Source: Planctomycetota bacterium (lineage in GTDB: Bacteria; Planctomycetota; Phycisphaerae; Sedimentisphaerales; Anaerohalosphaeraceae). Taken from it: 6,573 bases of DNA. Both the position numbers and the translations under genes were made by a program. Under the pieces are notes generated by a model, which saw only the letters and a list, made by a program, of their open reading frames with translations, made no database searches and was not told the origin of the DNA. The stretch is from positions 1-6,573 of the forward strand of contig DAOVVQ010000221.1 of the NCBI GenBank assembly GCA_030637065.1, in the 5' to 3' direction. The stretch's first letter is position 1, and each line of letters begins with the position of its first letter. Of the stretch, positions 1 to 4,600 are shown in pieces.

Positions 1-179
1 AGGTTAGGCGTGTCGATCTCCGAACCGAAACAACCAATATCGGCAAAACCAATATCATCGCCCATGATCAAAACAACATTAGGCCGCTTCTTACCCCGCT
101 TGGCTGTAGCCTGCCGGGCAAAATTCACAGCAACACCACCAACAACAGCCACTCGCAAAAACTCTCTACGATTCATCAT
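1..179 (-). CDS. Sulfatase, N-terminal fragment (runs off the window)
   Basis: This is the first 59 codons of an exported sulfatase, a family that hydrolyses sulfate esters, in planctomycetes mostly on sulfated polysaccharides. Residues 3-9 read NRREFLR, a twin-arginine (Tat) type motif, followed by a short hydrophobic stretch (VAVVGGVAV) and a possible cleavage region near residue 26. The mature part opens with RPNVVLIMGDDIGFADIG, the typical start of the alkaline-phosphatase-like sulfatase fold; D41 and D42 are the expected metal-binding pair. The catalytic C/S-x-P-x-R motif would lie beyond the left edge, so catalytic competence cannot be judged. Two ATG codons are adjacent (179 and 176). 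The upstream AGAAAGGG lies 7 nt before the first, which I chose. The aminotransferase lies upstream on the same strand, but a 172-bp gap with its own promoter-like sequence suggests separate transcription. Confidence 0.9.
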   Translation of the reverse strand, partial: MMNRREFLRVAVVGGVAVNFARQATAKRGKKRPNVVLIMGDDIGFADIGCFGSEIDTPN

Positions 180-186
180 CAAATAA

Positions 187-194
187 CCCTTTCT
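187..194 (-). promoter_or_regulatory. Ribosome binding site of the sulfatase gene
   Basis: AGAAAGGG on the minus strand lies 7 nt before the first of two adjacent ATG codons (179) and 10 nt before the second (176). It supports a start here but does not fully separate the two. A small hairpin (GCGG, loop GTTG, CCGC on the minus strand; positions 196-207) lies just upstream and might affect access to the site. Confidence 0.55.
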
Positions 195-285
195 AGCGGC
201 AACCCGCCTGAAACTTAATTACACTTTCTTCCTGTCGCCACAGTTTGTGTGCCACATGAGTACTTTTCCGCCTTTAGATATACCT

Positions 286-315
286 ACTATACCGCATTCT
301 CAATTCGCTATTCAA
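286..315 (-). promoter_or_regulatory. Candidate sigma-70 promoter for the sulfatase gene
   Basis: On the minus strand TTGAAT (310-315) is followed after 18 nt by TATAGT (286-291), a five-of-six match to the -10 consensus. Transcription would start near 279, giving a leader of about 100 nt before the sulfatase ATG. The same -35 hexamer, TTGAAT, appears in the two other candidate promoters of minus-strand genes in this window. The site sits in the 172-bp gap after the aminotransferase stop, which fits independent transcription. The call rests on hexamers and spacing alone. Confidence 0.4.
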
Positions 316-351
316 CGACCGGAACGGGACGCCTCTTGCTCGATTCGATTT

Positions 352-1566
352 TTATGCTCCCGTTCCTGCGATCTTCCCGATTGCATTTCCCAGTCTCTGG
401 ATGCCGGTAACGATGGTCTCCTCGTCCACACATGAGAAATTGAGTCGCAGGTCGTTCGTACGTGTTCTGTTGACATAGAAAGGGTCGCCAGGCACAAATA
501 CGACTTTGTCTTTTATTGCCAGCTCGAACAGGTCCAGCGCAACGACGTTCTGTGGCAACTCAACCCAGAGAAACATTCCCCCCTCCGGCTCAGTATACGT
601 CACGCCTGGTGGGAAGTACTTCTGCATACTGCTCAGCATCGCCTGACACTGTCGCCCGTACACGTCTATGATGGTCTTTATATGTTCATCTATATTATTG
701 TCCCGCAGGTACTGATACACGATGCTTTGCGTAAAGTGAGTTGTGTGGAGATCAGTTGCCTGTTTTGCCGTAATGAGCTTCTTCATAATATGGGTCGGCG
801 CAACGATCCATCCCAGCCGAAAGCCTGGAACAATGCATTTGGAAAAAGACCCGAGCAGCACCGTGTTGTCCGGCAATAATTCCTTGAAGGAGGAGTGAGG
901 TTCACCTGTAAATCGCAAGTCGCCGTATGGATTATCCTCGATCAATATGGTGCTGGTGCCCTCAAGTGCCCTGGATACGTCACGTCTATTCTGTTCGGTA
1001 TAGGAGATGCCCGATGGATTCTGAAAATTCGGAACCGTATACACCAGTTTCGGACATTTAGACATGACAGAGCTTAGTCTTTCCACATCCATTCCCTGGC
1101 TGGAAACCGACACTGGAAGAAATTCGGGCTTGTAAAGCGAGAAGGCTTGTATAGCTCCCAGATAGCCGGGCTCTTCGATCACGACGCCGTCACCGTCGTT
1201 GAGGAATATCTTTCCCAGAAGATCCAGGCCCTGTTGAGAACCGCTGGTAATCAAAATATTCTCGACGGGGACATCAAGGTTACTCTTCTCGCGATATCGT
1301 GCCGAGATGTAGTCCCTCAGCTCCGGATAGCCCTCCGAGTTGCTGTACTGCAAGACGTCCCGACCGTGTGCATCGAACACCTTGCTCGTAGCTTCTTTAA
1401 GTGCCTCCACAGGAAACAGAGCTCTGTTGGGCAGCCCGCCGGCAAAAGAGATCACGGAGGGATCGAGAGCAACCTTGAGTATCTCGCGAATGAATGAACG
1501 CGGAACGTCAGTGATTCGATCGGAGAAGACACTATCTTGTTTCTTCATCGGCTTTTTCTCAAGCAT
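352..1566 (-). CDS. PLP-dependent class I/II aminotransferase (2-aminoadipate / aromatic type, LysN-like)
   Basis: This is a complete cytoplasmic fold-type I aminotransferase of 404 aa, the usual length. Family signatures appear in order: FAGGLPN (41-47), the GSQQ cofactor-phosphate loop (109-112), FQNPSG with N183, EDNPYGDLRF with D211 (pyridine nitrogen) and Y214, GSFSK with the Schiff-base lysine K243, R250 of the PGFRLGW stretch, PEGGMFLW (327-334), and R374 in NDLRLNFS for the substrate carboxylate. The IREILK...ISFAGGLPN opening is typical of the LysN/KAT-II group, which transfers amino groups between 2-aminoadipate, aromatic or branched-chain amino acids and 2-oxoglutarate. Substrate choice cannot be read from sequence. 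No MocR-type DNA-binding domain precedes it. The start is uncertain: ATG at 1566 has no good ribosome site, while in-frame ATG at 1548 (MKKQDS) has GAG 9 nt upstream and matches the family length better. The upstream region carries a repeat element shared with the FG-GAP gene. Confidence 0.93.
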   Translation of the reverse strand: MLEKKPMKKQDSVFSDRITDVPRSFIREILKVALDPSVISFAGGLPNRALFPVEALKEATSKVFDAHGRDVLQYSNSEGYPELRDYISARYREKSNLDVPVENILITSGSQQGLDLLGKIFLNDGDGVVIEEPGYLGAIQAFSLYKPEFLPVSVSSQGMDVERLSSVMSKCPKLVYTVPNFQNPSGISYTEQNRRDVSRALEGTSTILIEDNPYGDLRFTGEPHSSFKELLPDNTVLLGSFSKCIVPGFRLGWIVAPTHIMKKLITAKQATDLHTTHFTQSIVYQYLRDNNIDEHIKTIIDVYGRQCQAMLSSMQKYFPPGVTYTEPEGGMFLWVELPQNVVALDLFELAIKDKVVFVPGDPFYVNRTRTNDLRLNFSCVDEETIVTGIQRLGNAIGKIAGTGA

Positions 1567-1581
1567 AACTTCTGTTTATAT

Positions 1582-1688
1582 CGCTTCCAGCCCGCGCCGC
1601 TGCGCTGAGGCCAAGTGCTCTGCTGAGCCTCATATCCACACAATACCATGCAGCAACCCGTAATTCAACCTAAACTGACTGATTTGAT
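1582..1688 (-). repeat. Shared upstream element, copy A (promoter-like core)
   Basis: Read on the minus strand, this sequence closely resembles 3835-3963. The best part is 1626-1673, which aligns with 3899-3947 at 40 of 49 columns with one gap; seven of the eight substitutions are transitions. Similarity continues more weakly downstream (GCAGAGC, GCAGCG and TGGAA in the same order) and upstream (CAAAT). It lies directly before the aminotransferase, as copy B lies before the FG-GAP gene. A hairpin can form in this copy from TGAGGC and GCCTCA. I see two related sequences in similar positions; whether they are a dispersed repeat family, a common promoter module or a structured leader is open. 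Confidence 0.6.
1640..1668 (-). promoter_or_regulatory. Candidate promoter of the aminotransferase gene
   Basis: TTGAAT (1663-1668), a 17-nt spacer and TATTGT (1640-1645) on the minus strand would start transcription near 1633, about 67 nt before ATG 1566. Each hexamer matches the consensus at only four of six places. The support is that the same TTGAAT and spacer length recur in the related element before the FG-GAP gene. Confidence 0.35.
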
Positions 1689-1737
1689 GTGCAAGTATTG
1701 GCTTAAACCATTGCCCAATAAGAACTTAAACTAATTA

Positions 1738-1793
1738 CCGACGAAGTCGGCCTCGACCGACTAAATACTAACGACCATCGACTAACGACTAAA
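1738..1793. repeat. Degenerate CGACTAA repeats and small hairpin in divergent spacer
   Basis: CGACTAA occurs exactly at 1758-1764, 1779-1785 and 1786-1792, with the related TACTAACGACC between. Just before lies CCGAC-GAA-GTCGG (1738-1750), a perfect 5-bp hairpin. GTCGG can pair alternatively with CCGAC at 1757-1761. The rest of the 1567-1908 spacer holds the upstream element of the aminotransferase and the leader of the dockerin-like gene; no gene is seen there. Operator sites and decayed simple repeats are both possible. Confidence 0.4.
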
Positions 1794-1908
1794 AAGCCAG
1801 TCCGTTATAAAAAATGGTCAGTTTGAGTTAAGTTGTCGACAAATCCTTCGATAATTAGGGTGAACGGCGTTGTGCTGTTTTTCGTGAAAAGGTCTATGGG
1901 ATCTGAAA

Positions 1909-2376
1909 ATGAACGATTCGTCTCTACCGAACCCGCTGGCGTTGTTGTTTGGCCAGGAAGAGCAAAAGACCCGCCGTGCCCTTGTCAGGGATGCCGCGGT
2001 ATTCGCCGGTATTCTTGCTATCCCCTTTAAATCCACCCTGGCGGATATTCCCATCGACCTGCCATCCGAGCATCTGGCCAAAAACGAGATATTAAAGGGC
2101 CTGCCCCGCCTCAATCTCATGGGCTTGACCGGCCAGGACAGCGCAATATGCACCAATCCACCCGAAGGTAATCTCAACGATGATTGCTGCGTCAATATCG
2201 ACGACCTCCGGATCATGCAATCGGACTGGCTGACCACCGATTCCTCGGCCAGGAGCAATCTCGACAGCGGATACAGCTACATCCCCGGACCCGGCAGCGC
2301 AAGTACACGCGTTTACGTCGATTATTTAGACTTCCGGATACTCGCCGAAAACTGGCGAAAGTGCGGCCAGGAGTAA
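1909..2376 (+). CDS. Small exported dockerin-like protein
   Basis: A 155-aa protein. The N-terminal third has arginines followed by a hydrophobic run (about residues 24-40, ending AGILAIPF), plausibly an uncleaved or poor signal peptide. The C-terminal half resembles a type I dockerin. Loop 1 is NLNDDCCVNIDD (88-99), with N88, N90, D92, N96 and D99 at the calcium-ligand positions and the helix LRIMQSDWL after it. The second half ends VDYLDFRILAENW (137-149), the matching helix, but its loop has S130, S132 and R134 where acidic ligands are expected, so it probably binds calcium poorly. Dockerin modules usually anchor extracellular enzymes to cohesins; planctomycete dockerin-like pairs are common but mostly uncharacterised. 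No catalytic domain is present: this may be a stand-alone module or the tail of a decayed larger protein. GGG sits 8 nt before the ATG, and a TGA at 1885 in the same frame rules out a longer form. Confidence 0.65.
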   Translation: MNDSSLPNPLALLFGQEEQKTRRALVRDAAVFAGILAIPFKSTLADIPIDLPSEHLAKNEILKGLPRLNLMGLTGQDSAICTNPPEGNLNDDCCVNIDDLRIMQSDWLTTDSSARSNLDSGYSYIPGPGSASTRVYVDYLDFRILAENWRKCGQE

Positions 2377-2452
2377 AGTGGCCCACGTTGCGCAGGCCGA
2401 CTCAGCCAGCGCCGTCGATGTTTTTGCCCGGACCGCTCCTTTGCAGGGCACT

Positions 2453-3781
2453 CTATCTTTCGGCGGTGGATGGATCGAACTTCGGGTTTTCATACCAGAT
2501 CACGCCGATGCCCAGGCTGTCGTCGCCGAAATTCTCTTCTGTGGTCATCGCGTCAAGGTCGCCATCGCCGTCGAGGTCGATCAATTCGATGCGGTCGAAT
2601 TTGCTGCCGTCGGCCCCGGATATCTCGTGCTCGATCCAGACTGCATCGAGCACGCTGGTTTCATACTCCAGCCAAACCATGCCCGAAAGCGGGTTACTGG
2701 CTGATGCACAAGACAGCACGATATCCAACTGGCCGTCCAGATCGATGTCCCCCACCCTGACGCCCTTGGATCTGCCCATGTTCGGAGGAAACGCGATCTC
2801 ATGCTTCGTCCAATTGACGCCGCTTGCATCGAGCCGTTCGTACCAGTCGATGCGATCGGGATCTTTGCACGGGACGATGGCATCCAGATCGCCGTCGCCG
2901 TCCATGTCAGCTAAGTCCATAAAGTCGGCGTGATCGCCTGGTTCACTGATGAAATGATTGGTCCACAGTCCGCGTTGGTCGCCGTCGGGCGCCGGATTCT
3001 CAAGCCACCGCGCGCCTTCGAGCCAGCCCTCAGGCCTGCGATCGGAGACCACGATGTCCCTATCGCCATCGCCATCCATATCCTGAGCGATCACCGACAT
3101 GATCCACCCCGCATTGCTCATTTCATGAAACCGCCACCGCGACAGATCGCGTTTGTTTCTCTTAGGCGACTCGAACCAGGCGACCTTCGAGCCCGCACCT
3201 TTTCCGCCGGCGACAATGTCAAGATGGCCGTCTTCGTCCACGTCCAGAGCAATGGCAAACATCCACTTGCGATCCCCCGCCAGGTTTTTGGGAAATTCAG
3301 CGGTACTCCAGGCTGCACTGTCGGCATAATCGCCCCTGATCGGCGCAAAGTGAACCAGCACACGCTTATTGCCGCCTTCGGTGCAGCTAACCACATCGAC
3401 CCGACCATCCCCGTCAACATCCGCCATCATCGCATCTTCCACGGCTGGCGCAGCGCCACAGCCGATCACCGGCCATTTACCGCGCACCTCAGGAACACAC
3501 CCGGGATTGAGATAGAGCCGGGAAACACCACTTTGCTCCCATCCCACCGCAAGGTCCAGGTCGCCGTCGTTATCCACATCGAGCAGACGCACGCCGTCGC
3601 CGCCGCTCAGACCCGAATCGATCACATGCACCGGCCAGGCCACCCCACGTCCACCAGCCAACGATTGCTGCCCGAAAAGCACAGCCAGACCCAGCACGAC
3701 AACCCACTTTGCATAGATAAGATCGCATACACGCGGCGTAATTATTCGATCTCCATTTCGGCACATCACTTGCGTCTCCAT
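2453..3781 (-). CDS. Secreted FG-GAP/VCBS repeat protein, probable seven-bladed beta-propeller
   Basis: A 442-aa exported protein. Residues 27-42 (VVVLGLAVLF...SLAGG) form a signal-peptide-like core after a long polar start. Seven D-x-D-x-D-G-x-x-D calcium-loop motifs follow at about 68, 121, 180, 234, 292, 345 and 402, spaced 53-59 residues apart (DVDNDGDLD, DVDGDGRVD, DVDEDGHLD, DMDGDGDRD, DMDGDGDLD, DIDLDGQLD, DLDGDGDLD). Between them W-[FLY]-E and W-x-x-H-E/F stretches recur. Seven regular units fit one closed seven-bladed propeller, as in integrin-alpha-like FG-GAP domains. Such domains bind ligands or carbohydrates; no catalytic domain or anchor is visible, so the role is unknown. Two starts are possible: ATG 3781 with GGAAG 9 nt upstream, and ATG 3766 with GGAG also 9 nt upstream. 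It converges on the dockerin-like gene with 76 bp between stops, where I see no convincing terminator. Confidence 0.88.
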   Translation of the reverse strand: METQVMCRNGDRIITPRVCDLIYAKWVVVLGLAVLFGQQSLAGGRGVAWPVHVIDSGLSGGDGVRLLDVDNDGDLDLAVGWEQSGVSRLYLNPGCVPEVRGKWPVIGCGAAPAVEDAMMADVDGDGRVDVVSCTEGGNKRVLVHFAPIRGDYADSAAWSTAEFPKNLAGDRKWMFAIALDVDEDGHLDIVAGGKGAGSKVAWFESPKRNKRDLSRWRFHEMSNAGWIMSVIAQDMDGDGDRDIVVSDRRPEGWLEGARWLENPAPDGDQRGLWTNHFISEPGDHADFMDLADMDGDGDLDAIVPCKDPDRIDWYERLDASGVNWTKHEIAFPPNMGRSKGVRVGDIDLDGQLDIVLSCASASNPLSGMVWLEYETSVLDAVWIEHEISGADGSKFDRIELIDLDGDGDLDAMTTEENFGDDSLGIGVIWYENPKFDPSTAER

Positions 3782-3834
3782 TTAATATGGCTTCCAGATA
3801 GTACGCATCGCCTACTTCTCGCAGGCTGTTCGCG

Positions 3835-3963
3835 GGGCTTTCCACACCCTCGCTGCCTCGGCCCGGGAAGCTCTGCCAAGCCTCATATCCAACACATGAG
3901 CCTTATATCCAACACGATATCACGCAACGACCCGAAATTCAACTTAATCCGATCTCTCATTTG
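3835..3963 (-). repeat. Shared upstream element, copy B (before the FG-GAP gene)
   Basis: This is the counterpart of 1582-1688 on the same strand, again directly before a minus-strand gene. Relative to copy A it carries an internal duplication of 20 nt: GTGTTGGATATAAGGCTCAT (3896-3915) followed by GTGTTGGATATGAGGCTTGG (3876-3895), with four differences. Downstream the two copies keep GCAGAGC, GCAGCG and TGGAA in order. The strongest part is 3899-3947. Between this element and ATG 3781 there is a further leader of about 50 nt with no equivalent in copy A until CTGGAAGC, which also occurs before the aminotransferase start. Confidence 0.6.
3914..3942 (-). promoter_or_regulatory. Candidate promoter of the FG-GAP gene
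   Basis: TTGAAT (3937-3942), a 17-nt spacer and TATCGT (3914-3919) on the minus strand. The predicted transcript start is near 3907, giving a leader of about 125 nt before ATG 3781. The -10 is weak (TATCGT), but hexamer positions and spacing equal those of the related sequence before the aminotransferase. Confidence 0.35.
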
Positions 3964-4023
3964 TCAGAACCCAACCCAACCTGACATGTCTCATTCATCA
4001 GGATCCAACCCGATCTGACATGT
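3956..4023. repeat. Two tandem copies of a 34-bp repeat
   Basis: Positions 3956-3989 and 3990-4023 are adjacent direct repeats of exactly 34 bp. They agree at 28 of 34 positions and all six differences are transitions. On the minus strand each unit begins ACATGTCAG and ends AATGAG, and each contains GGGTTGG and CTGA at the same places. They lie immediately upstream of the shared element before the FG-GAP gene and have no counterpart before the aminotransferase. They could be binding sites or simply a decaying duplication. Confidence 0.7.
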
Positions 4024-4078
4024 ACATTTTAATCTTGCAGCAGTGCACTATAATTCTTAAGCAAATGCCGCTGGGCGT

Positions 4079-4107
4079 TTGACTTTGGGCCTTTTTTGAG
4101 GTATACT
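4079..4107 (+). promoter_or_regulatory. Strong sigma-70-type promoter of a candidate small RNA
   Basis: TTGACT (4079-4084), a 17-nt spacer and TATACT (4102-4107): each hexamer matches the consensus at five of six positions, with ideal spacing. It is the best promoter in the window, and it points into gene-free DNA that ends 130 bp later in an intrinsic terminator. The expected start is A4113 or C4114. Confidence 0.6.
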
Positions 4108-4112
4108 ATATG

Positions 4113-4235
4113 ACGTTGCGGGCGTGAAAGAGCGGTCATTTTTACCGCATAGAAGAAGTATTAAAAGAATACGCTTCGCAGCAGGGAGACAGGCCGCACG
4201 AAAAGAAAAAAAGGCGTCTGTCTCCCTCTTTTTTT
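4113..4235 (+). ncRNA. Candidate small RNA, about 123 nt
   Basis: A transcript from the promoter at 4079-4107 to the terminator at 4184-4235 would be about 123 nt. It can fold into three hairpins in series: GCGGT/ACCGC (4132-4136 with 4144-4148, loop CATTTTT); GAAGTATT paired with AATAC...TTC (4155-4162 with 4168-4177, a GC bulge, loop AAAAG); and the terminator stem. A GTG-started frame at 4124 is open through it, but it has no ribosome site, continues past the terminator and encodes a basic low-complexity peptide, so I favour a non-coding product. I do not recognise it as 6S, SRP, tmRNA or RNase P RNA. It lies between the FG-GAP and oxidoreductase genes and points toward the latter's 3' end, ending about 365 bp short of it. 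The existence of the RNA is inferred from promoter and terminator alone. Confidence 0.45.
4184..4235 (+). terminator. Intrinsic terminator of the candidate small RNA
   Basis: GGGAGACAG (4184-4192) pairs perfectly with CTGTCTCCC (4218-4226), and GCC (4193-4195) can add three pairs with GGC (4213-4215) across a two-base bulge. The loop is A-rich. The stem is followed by TC and seven T (4229-4235). On the opposite strand no T-run follows the stem, so it works only for plus-strand transcription. No plus-strand protein gene ends nearby. Confidence 0.65.
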
Positions 4236-4267
4236 GCGCATCACAACCCACCAGCTGCCGCCGATCC

Positions 4268-4388
4268 CACTGCCCGGTCTCTACGCAATTGCCAGGATGC
4301 TGCTGGCCACATTATCAGATCCCCGTTGACCCCGTTATCAGGGCGCCGCGCAATTGCCTGGATGCCGCTGACCCCGTTACCCGGTCTC
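4268..4388. repeat. G+C-rich block of imperfect repeats
   Basis: GCAATTGCC-GGATGC-GCTG-CC occurs at 4285-4308 and 4350-4373 with three differences in 24 bases. G-TGACCCCGTTA recurs at 4325-4337 and 4367-4379, and CCCGGTCTCT at about 4273-4282 and 4379-4388. The order suggests about two and a half rearranged copies of a unit of 40-65 bp. No gene is seen. Base composition is clearly higher in G+C than the small RNA region next to it. Confidence 0.5.
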
Positions 4389-4397
4389 TGCTGGCTT

Positions 4398-4548
4398 GAT
4401 TGCCGGGCGGCTGTTGAGCGGGCGGGTGTTGCGATGCTGGTTTCGATCCTCGAGCAGGTCGCATTCGAGGAGCAGTCCGTTGAACCCAACTCGCCGGCTT
4501 GCCACTGCGGCGGCGGACTGCACCATGAACCGGCTGGGCGGGGCATTA
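4398..4548 (+). pseudogene. Possible transposase N-terminal remnant (weak)
   Basis: The plus-strand frame that ends at the TAA at 4551 reads a helical stretch (RAAVERAGVAMLVSILEQV) and then CHCGGGLHHEPAGR. A helix followed by a C-x-C-G-G type knuckle and a GR resembles the N-terminal part of ISKra4-type transposases as I remember them. Nothing after the stop continues the family, no DDE catalytic residues are present, and the next gene begins 50 bp later on the other strand. No inverted repeats or target duplications could be identified. If real, it is a short decayed relic; it could equally be chance coding-like sequence. Confidence 0.18.
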
Positions 4549-4600
4549 CGTAAAAACTGACCTACAAATACAACTTCAAGGCTGTTTCGGGTATTGACTC

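Noticed and set aside
1818..2258. Minus-strand frame of 146 codons antisense to the dockerin-like gene
   Set aside because: No domain, no ribosome site and composition typical of an antisense shadow; the plus frame carries the dockerin motifs.
2377..2452. Bidirectional terminator between the convergent dockerin-like and FG-GAP genes
   Set aside because: Only 4-bp stems (for example CGAC...GTCG before TTTTT) can be found, too weak to call.
3570..3845. 91-codon minus-strand frame across the FG-GAP leader and signal peptide
   Set aside because: It overlaps the FG-GAP start in another frame, ends in an arginine-rich shifted reading and shows no family features. The leader part belongs to the shared element.
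2930..4018. Open plus-strand frame of about 360 codons antisense to the FG-GAP gene
   Set aside because: It mirrors the FG-GAP codons (aspartate codons read as Val/Ile on the other strand), has no ribosome site or recognisable domain, and the minus-strand gene is strongly supported by seven regular motifs.
4049..4054. TATAAT at 4049-4054 as a second promoter for the small RNA
   Set aside because: The sequence 17 nt upstream (ATTTTA) is not a -35, whereas the promoter at 4079-4107 has both hexamers.
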